DNA from: Bryobacterales bacterium
GTDB taxonomy: Bacteria > Acidobacteriota > Terriglobia > Bryobacterales > Bryobacteraceae
Assembly (NCBI GenBank): GCA_003142185.1
Contig: PLOR01000062.1
Coordinates: 1-34,813, forward strand
Reading direction: 5' to 3'
DNA length: 34,813 bases
The position numbers and the translations under genes were made by a program. This document shows, in pieces, positions 15,326-22,682 of this stretch. How positions within the stretch are numbered: position 1 is the first letter of the stretch; each line of letters opens with the position of its first letter. A model generated the notes under the pieces. It searched no databases. It had not been told where the DNA came from and saw nothing but the letters and a program-made list of their open reading frames with translations.

Positions 15326-16516
15326 ATGGGGTTTACATTTAGCAATCTACAGCGCACAATTCTTGCGACCGGTCTTGCTATAGCCGCCTCGCTGCTGATC
15401 ACCACACCCGTGCATGCGCAGGGCTGCATCGTAGCTCGCTCCAATGGCGAACAAGGAGGCCCGGATAGCGAAGGCGGCTATCTGATGCCGGGAGAGTGGA
15501 ATTTCGACATCGGATACCGCCATCAGTTCTCCTATATTCACTTTGTCGGACCTACCGAGCAAAGTTACCGCGTCCAGGATGGCACCGAAGTCATGAACAA
15601 GATCAATCTGGAGAACTTCACCGCGACTTACCAACTGTCGCCCCGGTTCAGCCTGACGGCGGACCTCCCGCTGCTTACCGCAAGTCGCCGATCGAACAAT
15701 TCGCCAATTACTTACACGTCCGCCGGCATCGGAGACAGTTCGGTGGTGGCGAGCGGCTGGATATGGAATCCGAAGAGAAACCACCGCGGTAACATTCAGT
15801 TAGGCCTCGGTATCCTGCTACCCACGGGCAAGGACGACGTGGCTAACACGGTCGATCCGTTGAACGGCAAAGGTACGACGACCACTGTCGTCGATTATTC
15901 CATTCAGCCCGGGCAGGGCGGTTGGGGTATTCCCCTGCAATGGTCGGCTTATAGGAACTGGTTGGGTAGCCAATTCTACCTCAACGGCAGCTATACGGCG
16001 ATGCTGGAAGACATCAACAACGTGCTGAGAAGCTCGACCTTAAATCCGGTTACTTTGACGCAATACAACGCGATTATGGACCAGTATCTTGTAGAGGGCG
16101 GCGTGACTCATCCAATCTCTAAGGTGCGCGGTCTCACGGTCACATTCGGTCCGCGGTTGGAGGGAGTGCCGGCTCGCAATCTCTTCCCGACCGGCAATGA
16201 CCTTGGCTTCCGCCGCCCCGGATTTGCGGTCTCCGCCGAACCCGGCATCCAGTACGCCAAGCGTGGCAACGTGCTCACATTCACGATCGCCCGCGCCATC
16301 TATCGCGACCGCACGAAAAGCGTCCCCGACGATCTCACCGGCGGTCATGGCGATGCAGCTTTCGCCAACTGGGTGTGGCTGGCCAGCTATTCATTCCGCG
16401 CCGGCGGCAAGCATGCCGACTCGGAGCCTTCGGCGGCCCACGCCACCGTGCCAACCCATGTCGACTCCGCCGCGGTCGTAGCTCCGCCCAGCGCCGCTGC
16501 TGTCGCCTGTCAATGA
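15326..16516 (+). CDS. Outer-membrane beta-barrel protein
   Basis: A 396-residue exported protein. The N-terminal signal peptide (about 1-32, cut near VHAQG) is followed by alternating amphipathic strands rich in Tyr, Trp and Gly (for example WNFDIGYRHQFSYIHF, FYLNGSYTAML, LTVTFGPRLEGV), typical of an outer-membrane barrel. It resembles the transporter/MetA-type barrel families, but I cannot name a substrate. The last predicted strand (FANWVWLASYSFRAG) is followed by a 34-residue His/Ala/Pro-rich tail ending ACQ, instead of a terminal aromatic residue. It has its own promoter, 48 nt after the TlpA-like gene, and ends before paired terminator-like repeats. Confidence 0.78.
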   Translation: MGFTFSNLQRTILATGLAIAASLLITTPVHAQGCIVARSNGEQGGPDSEGGYLMPGEWNFDIGYRHQFSYIHFVGPTEQSYRVQDGTEVMNKINLENFTATYQLSPRFSLTADLPLLTASRRSNNSPITYTSAGIGDSSVVASGWIWNPKRNHRGNIQLGLGILLPTGKDDVANTVDPLNGKGTTTTVVDYSIQPGQGGWGIPLQWSAYRNWLGSQFYLNGSYTAMLEDINNVLRSSTLNPVTLTQYNAIMDQYLVEGGVTHPISKVRGLTVTFGPRLEGVPARNLFPTGNDLGFRRPGFAVSAEPGIQYAKRGNVLTFTIARAIYRDRTKSVPDDLTGGHGDAAFANWVWLASYSFRAGGKHADSEPSAAHATVPTHVDSAAVVAPPSAAAVACQ

Positions 16517-16519
16517 TTC

Positions 16520-16570
16520 GTGGCGCAGCCTGTCAAGGCTGCTGAGCCGAGAGTCATCTCGGCTTTTCTT
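16520..16570 (+). repeat. Dispersed palindromic repeat A, copy 1
   Basis: A 51-nt unit beginning GTGGCGC and ending GCTTTTCTT. It matches 25300-25350 and 29792-29842 with few changes, and an inverted relative occurs at 16607-16657. The core is a perfect 7-bp hairpin. Confidence 0.85.
16546..16570 (+). terminator. Rho-independent-type terminator of the barrel gene
   Basis: Stem GCCGAGA / TCTCGGC with loop GTCA, followed directly by TTTTCTT, 30 nt after the barrel stop. The hairpin is the core of repeat A. Confidence 0.7.
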
Positions 16571-16604
16571 CTCGAGGCCGCAACAAAGCCCGTGTCGAAA
16601 GCAA

Positions 16605-16633
16605 CCAAGAAGGGTCGAGACGACTCTCGACCC
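16605..16633 (-). terminator. Likely terminator of the rng gene
   Basis: Read on the minus strand: stem GGGTCGAGA / TCTCGACCC (9 bp, loop GTCG), followed by TTCTTGG. It lies 41 nt after the rng stop. The T-run is weak. The stem differs from repeat A copy 1 by paired (compensating) changes. Confidence 0.5.
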
Positions 16634-16657
16634 AGCAGGCTTGACAGCCCGCGCCAC
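16607..16657 (-). repeat. Dispersed palindromic repeat A, inverted copy 1'
   Basis: Reverse complement reads GTGGCGCGGGCTGTCAAGCC, then a GTCGAGA hairpin, closely related to copy 1. Together with copy 1 it forms a head-to-head pair between two convergent genes. Confidence 0.8.
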
Positions 16658-16673
16658 GGGCTGAAAGCCCCGC

Positions 16674-19178
16674 TTACGCCAAATCGAACTTTTCCTGATG
16701 GAGCAGCGGATCGCTCTTGACCATCACGGTGCGGCCGAGCACTTCCTCCAGCTCTTGCAGGTAAGTATTCTGGTTGCTCTTGAGAAGCTTGGCGACTTCC
16801 GGTGACACGCGCAGCATGACGTCCGTGCCTTCGAGCGCAGCGGCGATCTTCTGGGCTTCTCCGAGGATCTCGCCCACCACCGTCTGCGGGCTTTTCACGT
16901 AGCCGGCACCCTCGCAATACGGGCACGGCGTGCACAGCGTGCGCTCCAGGCTCTGCTTGACCCGCTTGCGGGTGATGGCCACCAGGCCGAAATCATTGAA
17001 CTGAAGAATCTTGTAGGGCGCCCGGTCGGCGCGCATGGCGTCCTCGAGCGTCTGCATCACCTTCTGCCGGTTCTTGCGCTCGTCCATGTCGATGAAGTCG
17101 ATCACGATGATGCCGCCCAGATCGCGCAGGCGGATCTGCCGCACGATTTCCCGGATGGCGTCGGTATTGGTTTTGACGATGGTGTCTTCCAGGCGGTTGG
17201 ACTTGCCCACGAACTTGCCGGTGTTCACGTCAATCGCCACCAGCGCCTCGGTCTGATTGATGACGATGTGGCCGCCGCTCTTGAGCCAGACCTTGGGGCG
17301 CAGGGCTTTTTCGAGCTCGGCGGTGACGCCGAACTCGTCGAAGATGGGGTTGGAACGGGAATAGAGCTTGACCCGGCTGATCAGCGCGGGCTGGAAGCGC
17401 TCGACGAAGCGCAGCACACTTTCGTAAGCTTCTTCGTTGTCCACCCAGATGCTCTTAAAGTCGGTCGTGAGCTGGTCGCGCAGCACCCGTTCCACCACGT
17501 TGAGGTCATGGTGGATGAGCAGCGGCGCCGGCTTACGCTCGGCCTTCTGCCGCATGTCGAGCCACATGTTGTAGAGGAAATGCATGTCGGCGCGCAGCTC
17601 TTCTTCGCTGCGCCCGTCGCCCGCGGTGCGGACGATGAAGCCGCCGGGGATGCCGCTTCGATTGGCTTGCAGCACGCGCTTCAGCCGCGAGCGTTCCTCA
17701 TCGCTCGGAATCTTGCGCGATACGCCGATGTGGTCGACGGTCGGCATGTAAACCAGGAAGCGGCCGGGCAGCGCGATGTGCGACGTGATGCGGGCGCCCT
17801 TCTGTCCGAGCGGTTCCTTGGCGATCTGGACGATGATTTCCTGGCCCCCGCGCAGTAAGTCGCTGATCGAAGTGGCGGCGGCTTTCTCGGGACGGCCCTC
17901 GCTGGTTCTAGGCGCGGCGGCGGCGGTGCGCTGCTCGGGGCGCGCTTCCTGCGGGCGCGCGGCCTCGGCCGGCGCCGGATTCCGGTCGCGGCCGCCGCGG
18001 CGGCGCGTGCGGCGGGAAACCCGATGCTGGTAACGCGGACCCTGCTCGCGCAAGGTCGCGGTGAGACCGCCGGGCGTGGGCGCAGGCTCCGTGCCTCCCT
18101 CCGAGACCTGGTCTTCCGCCGCGGCTTGACTCTCCGCGGCGCCTCCGTCTTCGAGAGCGTCTTCGCCTTCCCCAAGGTCTTCGCTTTCGGGAGCGGGCTC
18201 CAGCGCGTCGCCGGCTTCAATGGTGTCCGGAACCGGGGCCGATTGCGGCGCTTCGGCGAGTTCCCCGGCAACTTCTTCGACCTCGAGTGGCGTTTCCGGC
18301 GCTACAGCTTCCCCTTCCGCTGGCGCGGCCGGCGGAGGAACCTCGATCGGCACCGCAGGCGCTTCCGCGGCCGCAACCGGCGTTTCGGGTTCGGGTTCGG
18401 GTTCCGGTACGGCTTCGGCAAACTCAGCCTGCTGCCCGGCGCCGGCGGATTCTTCGGAAGCATCCGGCTCGGGCTCTTCCTCCACGCGCGCTGGGCCGGT
18501 GTACTTGGCGAGCGATTCGCCGGGCAGAACCAGCAGATCATCGCTCGAAGACGCACCCGGTTCGCTTGGTTCCGGCACTCGCGGCTCGCTCGGCGCGGCC
18601 GGCTCGGCCGTGTGATGGCCGGGGGAGTAGAACTTGGAATCGGGCAGCGCGCGTCCACCCCGCTGGCCGCGACGCCGGCGGGAACGGCGTCCTCCGCGGC
18701 GGTCTCGATCTCGCTCGTCGCGGCGCTGTTCCACCTCGGGCGCGGCGGCCTCGGCCACAGTTAAGGATGCCCCGGGCGGCTCGGGCGCTACGGCGGCGCC
18801 AGTCTCTACTGCGGCAGGCGAAGCCGCATCCGCCGCGGGCGCCGCTTCCGCGGGAGCGGGCGGCTCGGCTAGGATCGCCGCCGGCGGAACGCGGTCCATT
18901 TTGAGGACCTTGTCTTCCACGCTAGTGACGATCTTGTCGTATTCTTCGTTGTCTTCGAAGAAGTCGGATACGTAAAGAAATGCATCTCGATCCAGGCCGA
19001 TGTCGACGAACGCCGACTGCATGCCCGGCAAGACCCGCGTCACGCGGCCTTTATGGATACTACCGGCGAGAGAATATTCATTTTCCCGCTGGTGATAGAC
19101 TTCGCAAACCTGATCGTCCTCCAGAATCGCCACACGCGTTTCGTGGCGGTTGGAAGAGATCACTAACTCCTTCGACAT
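16674..19178 (-). CDS. rng: Ribonuclease E/G family endoribonuclease with split S1 domain
   Basis: An 834-residue single-strand-specific endoribonuclease involved in mRNA turnover and rRNA maturation. The S1 domain begins at about 37 (SLAGSIHKGRVTRVLPGMQ) and resumes at about 437 (SISDLLRGGQEIIVQIAKEP). Between them lie about 340 residues rich in Ala, Glu and Pro with Arg-rich patches (RRGGRRSRRRRGQRGGR). The catalytic DNase I-like region has VAIDVNTGKFVG and IVIDFIDMD (metal-binding Asp), and the zinc-link CTPCPYC. The C-terminal scaffold of E. coli RNase E is absent, so rng and rne are both reasonable names. A frame opens at 19226, but the ATG at 19178 has GGGAGG at 6 nt. Downstream of rodA on the same strand. 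Confidence 0.92.
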   Translation of the reverse strand: MSKELVISSNRHETRVAILEDDQVCEVYHQRENEYSLAGSIHKGRVTRVLPGMQSAFVDIGLDRDAFLYVSDFFEDNEEYDKIVTSVEDKVLKMDRVPPAAILAEPPAPAEAAPAADAASPAAVETGAAVAPEPPGASLTVAEAAAPEVEQRRDERDRDRRGGRRSRRRRGQRGGRALPDSKFYSPGHHTAEPAAPSEPRVPEPSEPGASSSDDLLVLPGESLAKYTGPARVEEEPEPDASEESAGAGQQAEFAEAVPEPEPEPETPVAAAEAPAVPIEVPPPAAPAEGEAVAPETPLEVEEVAGELAEAPQSAPVPDTIEAGDALEPAPESEDLGEGEDALEDGGAAESQAAAEDQVSEGGTEPAPTPGGLTATLREQGPRYQHRVSRRTRRRGGRDRNPAPAEAARPQEARPEQRTAAAAPRTSEGRPEKAAATSISDLLRGGQEIIVQIAKEPLGQKGARITSHIALPGRFLVYMPTVDHIGVSRKIPSDEERSRLKRVLQANRSGIPGGFIVRTAGDGRSEEELRADMHFLYNMWLDMRQKAERKPAPLLIHHDLNVVERVLRDQLTTDFKSIWVDNEEAYESVLRFVERFQPALISRVKLYSRSNPIFDEFGVTAELEKALRPKVWLKSGGHIVINQTEALVAIDVNTGKFVGKSNRLEDTIVKTNTDAIREIVRQIRLRDLGGIIVIDFIDMDERKNRQKVMQTLEDAMRADRAPYKILQFNDFGLVAITRKRVKQSLERTLCTPCPYCEGAGYVKSPQTVVGEILGEAQKIAAALEGTDVMLRVSPEVAKLLKSNQNTYLQELEEVLGRTVMVKSDPLLHQEKFDLA

Positions 19179-19244
19179 CGGTTGCCTCCCCGGGAACAAG
19201 GAGAGTCTCGGAGAGGACGCTGGCACCCTGCGTGCGCGCCGGTC

Positions 19245-19262
19245 CGCCTGTGCGTACAGGCG
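19245..19262 (-). promoter_or_regulatory. Hairpin in the rng leader
   Basis: Perfect 7-bp stem CGCCTGT/ACAGGCG with a 4-nt loop, 67 nt before the rng start, in a 263-nt gap after rodA. RNase E of E. coli controls its own mRNA through leader structure; the same here is only inference. Confidence 0.35.
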
Positions 19263-19441
19263 CCAAACCGACGCTCAAAGAAGCTCACGCTGGCCGGCGG
19301 TGGAGCTCTCACTCAAACACCGGACGGCCGGGAACCGCTCCTCTCGCCTGGGGGAGCGCTCAAAAGCGCCACCACCCCGAGGGTCTCTTCTTAGGCTCCC
19401 ATAACCTTTCTATTGCCGGATCGCCCTTGCAGGCAGCCCGG

Positions 19442-20533
19442 CTAATTCACGAATCTTCTGAGGCGGACGTTATTCACCAGCCCCAAAGCCAAAAAACTCG
19501 ACCAGATACTGGAACCACCGGCGCTAAAGAACGGCAACGGAATGCCGGTCACTGGCATCAAGCCCGCCACCATTCCCACATTAACCAGCACGTGGAACAG
19601 CAATAGGCTGGCCACCCCCATGCAGATATACATACCCACCGGATCGGGCGCCGTTTGCGCATTCTGGACAATACGCATAATCATCACAAAGAACAGCGAC
19701 AAAACAATCACTACGCCGACAAATCCATGCTCTTCGGCAAGAGACGCAAAGATGAAGTCCTTCTGCGATACCGGAAGGAAGCGTAACTGGGTCTGCGTTC
19801 CCTTGGTAACTCCCTTGCCGAACATCCCACCCGCTCCTACCGCGATCTGGGATTGAATCAATTGATACCCGGCTCCCTGGGGGTCGCGATCCGGATCGAG
19901 AAAGCTGACCAGCCGCGCCCGCTGAAAGTCCTTCAGAAAATACCAGCCCACGGGAAGCACCAACATCGTAACAACGGCGATTACAACCACATACTTGCGC
20001 CGCAGTCCCGCCAGAAATGCGCCAACCATCAAGATGGCGATATACGTTAACGAGGTCCCCAGATCGGGCTGTTTCAGCACCAGCAGCGTGGGAACCAATA
20101 CCAACGACGAAAGTATCGTCATCTCCCGGATCTCCAGCGTTTCCGTCTTGATCTCCGCCAGATACCGGGCTACCAATAATATTATCATCAGCTTGACAAA
20201 TTCCGATACCTGCAAATGTAAACCGCCGCCCAGCGGAATCCAGCGGCGGGACCCAAAGGCCGTCTGGCCCACCACGTAAGTGACCACAAGAGCCACCACC
20301 GAGACGATGTAATAGCTCGGAACGTAATGCAGCAGCGCATGATAGTCCACCGCCAGAACCAGCCACATCAGCAGCAGGCCGCCCGCGACGTAGAGGATCT
20401 GGCGCCACCAGGCGCTGTGGTACGGGCTATCGAGCGTGGCACTGTAAATTTGCAGAACCCCGATGCCGCACAGCGCCAGCGCGATGAGCAGCAGGGACCA
20501 ATCCAAATCGCGCGCGGAGAGATAGCGGGTCAT
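19442..20533 (-). CDS. rodA: RodA SEDS peptidoglycan glycosyltransferase
   Basis: A 363-residue polytopic membrane protein of the SEDS family, with about ten hydrophobic segments. It polymerises lipid II during rod-shape elongation, working with PBP2. Family marks are GSRRWIPLG, the KQPDLGTSL motif with its essential Asp, GAGYQLIQSQIAVGAGG, and the late PVTGIPLPFFSAGGSS. The ATG at 20533 comes 1 nt after the mrdA stop, so synthesis is linked. RodA rather than FtsW is supported by its length and by the mrdA neighbour. Confidence 0.95.
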   Translation of the reverse strand: MTRYLSARDLDWSLLLIALALCGIGVLQIYSATLDSPYHSAWWRQILYVAGGLLLMWLVLAVDYHALLHYVPSYYIVSVVALVVTYVVGQTAFGSRRWIPLGGGLHLQVSEFVKLMIILLVARYLAEIKTETLEIREMTILSSLVLVPTLLVLKQPDLGTSLTYIAILMVGAFLAGLRRKYVVVIAVVTMLVLPVGWYFLKDFQRARLVSFLDPDRDPQGAGYQLIQSQIAVGAGGMFGKGVTKGTQTQLRFLPVSQKDFIFASLAEEHGFVGVVIVLSLFFVMIMRIVQNAQTAPDPVGMYICMGVASLLLFHVLVNVGMVAGLMPVTGIPLPFFSAGGSSIWSSFLALGLVNNVRLRRFVN

Positions 20534-20534
20534 A

Positions 20535-22472
20535 TCAGTTATGAGCCTGAGCGGCGGATGAGGATGGATCGGATATGCCGAGGTGGGTTATCTCAGAGAG
20601 GCGCGCCGTGACCGAAGTCTGCTGCTGGCGTAGCGCCTCAATCCTGGCCTTCTTGTCAAAATAGGCCTTCATGACATCGCGCGCGATGGGCGCGGCCAGA
20701 TAGCCTTCCCGGCCGTGATCGAACAGGGCGACCACCACGATTTCCGGCGCCGAGCGCGGTGCGAAGCCCACGAACCAGGCGTTATCCGTCATGTCCACGC
20801 CGCCCTTTTGCTTGGCGAAACCGGCCGACGCCACCTGCGCGGTGCCCGTCTTTCCGCAAACCTCGATGCCTTTCAACGTGGCGAATCCGGTAGCGGTGCC
20901 ACCTTCGTTCACCACGCCATACATGCCATCGACGACATCTTTCACGTGATCCGGATCGAGCGGCCACTGGTCGGGCTTCTCGGTTGCGTCCAGTTCACGG
21001 ACCAGGTGCGGATGGTGCCAGATGCCGCCGATGGAAATACCGCCAATCGCGCGCGCCAACTGGAGCGGCGTCACCGTCAGCGCGCCCTGCCCGATCGCCA
21101 CCGAGATGGTCTCGCCCGCCCACCACTTCTCGCGATAATTGCGCAGCTTCCATTCGGGCGATGGCACGATGCCGGAAGCCTCGCCGGGCAGATCGATTCC
21201 GGTCGGATGACCGAAGCCCACCAGGTCGGCATAGTAGGCGATGTGGTTGATCCCCATCTTGTCGCCCAGCGTGTAAAAGAAGACATCGCAGGAGCGCACG
21301 ATCGCGTTGTGCAGCGAGATGGTGCCGTGCCCGCCCTTTTGCCAGCATTTGTGGTAGCCGCCGTAAAACGAAGCGCCGCCCGCGCAATGAACCGTCCAAT
21401 TCATGTCCACCGTGCCCGTCTCCAGGCCGGCCAGCGCCATGATCGGCTTGAAGGTCGAACCCGGCGCCAACTGGGACTGAATCGCACGGTTCATCATCGG
21501 GTGGTCCGGGTTGTCCATGATGACCTTCCAGTCGGCGGACTTGATGCGCTCGGCGAACTTGTTGAGATCGAACGCCGGCCGGCTGACCATGGCCAGCACC
21601 TCGCCCGTGCGCGGATCGAGCGCCACCACGGCGCCATTGCGGCCATCCATGGCGAGCTCGGCGACCGCCTGCAGATCCAGATCGATGGTGAGTTGCAGGT
21701 CCTTGCCCGGCGTGGCGGGCTTGGTCTTCAGCACCTGACGCACCTGGCCGCGGTTGTCCACCACCACCTGCCGTTGGCCATCCACGCCCGCCAGCGTGTC
21801 GTTGTACTGCCGCTCAATGCCGAACTTGCCGATGGCGGTGCCGGGATCGTACTTGGCGAACTCCGGCATGTCCAGTTCCTGATCGCTGATTTCACCCGTG
21901 TAGCCGATCACGTGCGCCATCATGCCGTTCTGCGGATACGCCCGTTTGTAATCCTGCGTTAGTAGCAACTCGGGGAAAAAGTCGCGGTGGGAGTCGACGA
22001 AAGACAGATCGGCTGAGGTGACGACTTCCTTGAGCACGATCGGATCGTACTTCGGCCGCGAACGGTAGCGGCGCACTTTGGCCTGTAAATCTGCCAGGTC
22101 CAGGTCCAGGCCGCGCGCGATCGGCGCCAGGTGCGCTTCGTTCAACGATTCGCGCGTCAGCAGCAGCCGGAAGGAACTGTGGTTGTCGACAATCAGCCGT
22201 CCGTCGCGATCGAGGATGCGGCCGCGCGGCGCCGCCATCGGCTGCGACTTTACGCTGTTGGCGAGCGCGCGCTCGTCATAAAACTGCGGATTCTGAACCT
22301 GCAGCCGCCAGAAGCCCGAGATCAGAAACACGAACGCGATCACCGTGGCGTACTGAAAAATGGCGATCTTGCCCGCCACTTGCCGGTTGTCGTCGCGCAA
22401 GGGTGGCTTGTGGATGACTTGGGACTCGAGATTGGGATCGATCGGCGGCAGGGTCACAGCACCAGGGCGCAA
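20535..22472 (-). CDS. mrdA: Penicillin-binding protein 2 (elongation transpeptidase)
   Basis: A 645-residue class B PBP that crosslinks peptidoglycan in the cell-elongation complex with RodA. One N-terminal membrane anchor (about 36-55) precedes a dimerisation/pedestal domain (RGRILDRDGRLIVDN). The transpeptidase has S339-T-F-K, S394-C-D and K541-T-G, the three active-site motifs. The start is uncommon: the frame opens with TTG at 22472, preceded by GAGAAGAG at 5 nt, and a GTG five codons later is an alternative. TACACT at 22490-22495 may be its -10 box. PBP3/FtsI is unlikely given the rodA partner. Confidence 0.94.
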   Translation of the reverse strand: MRPGAVTLPPIDPNLESQVIHKPPLRDDNRQVAGKIAIFQYATVIAFVFLISGFWRLQVQNPQFYDERALANSVKSQPMAAPRGRILDRDGRLIVDNHSSFRLLLTRESLNEAHLAPIARGLDLDLADLQAKVRRYRSRPKYDPIVLKEVVTSADLSFVDSHRDFFPELLLTQDYKRAYPQNGMMAHVIGYTGEISDQELDMPEFAKYDPGTAIGKFGIERQYNDTLAGVDGQRQVVVDNRGQVRQVLKTKPATPGKDLQLTIDLDLQAVAELAMDGRNGAVVALDPRTGEVLAMVSRPAFDLNKFAERIKSADWKVIMDNPDHPMMNRAIQSQLAPGSTFKPIMALAGLETGTVDMNWTVHCAGGASFYGGYHKCWQKGGHGTISLHNAIVRSCDVFFYTLGDKMGINHIAYYADLVGFGHPTGIDLPGEASGIVPSPEWKLRNYREKWWAGETISVAIGQGALTVTPLQLARAIGGISIGGIWHHPHLVRELDATEKPDQWPLDPDHVKDVVDGMYGVVNEGGTATGFATLKGIEVCGKTGTAQVASAGFAKQKGGVDMTDNAWFVGFAPRSAPEIVVVALFDHGREGYLAAPIARDVMKAYFDKKARIEALRQQQTSVTARLSEITHLGISDPSSSAAQAHN

Positions 22473-22511
22473 GCCGGCTCTTCTCTTTCAGTGTAGCCCC
22501 AATGGCGCCCC

Positions 22512-22575
22512 GGGGACTGACCTCTCTGTCCCAAGGCGCCGCTCTTGCGCCGCGTGGACAGAGCGGTCTGTCCCC
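22512..22575. repeat. Dispersed palindromic repeat B, copy 1
   Basis: A 64-nt unit with flanking hairpins (GGACAGA/TCTGTCC type) around a GGCGC/GCGCC stem. It lies between mrdA and the large carbohydrate gene and is nearly identical to 22944-23007. The left stem here is imperfect. Confidence 0.85.
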
Positions 22576-22590
22576 GGCCCAGGCCAAAGT

Positions 22591-22662
22591 GGGACAGGTC
22601 CCCGACCTGTCAGCGGCAGGCGCGACTGAGCGTTGGCAGGTCGGGGACGTCGGGGACCTGCC
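22591..22662. repeat. Palindromic repeat C (two hairpins)
   Basis: GACAGGTC-CCC-GACCTGTC followed by a second stem GGCAGGTC/GACCTGCC, all within 72 nt, next to repeat B copy 1. It could also act as a transcription barrier after the carbohydrate operon, but no T-run follows. Confidence 0.7.
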
Positions 22663-22682
22663 CCGCTTCCGCCTCAGCCTGT

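Noticed and set aside
20715-21962. Plus-strand frame of 415 codons opposite mrdA
   Set aside because: Antisense shadow; His/Arg-rich with no known motif, while PBP2 motifs are intact on the other strand.
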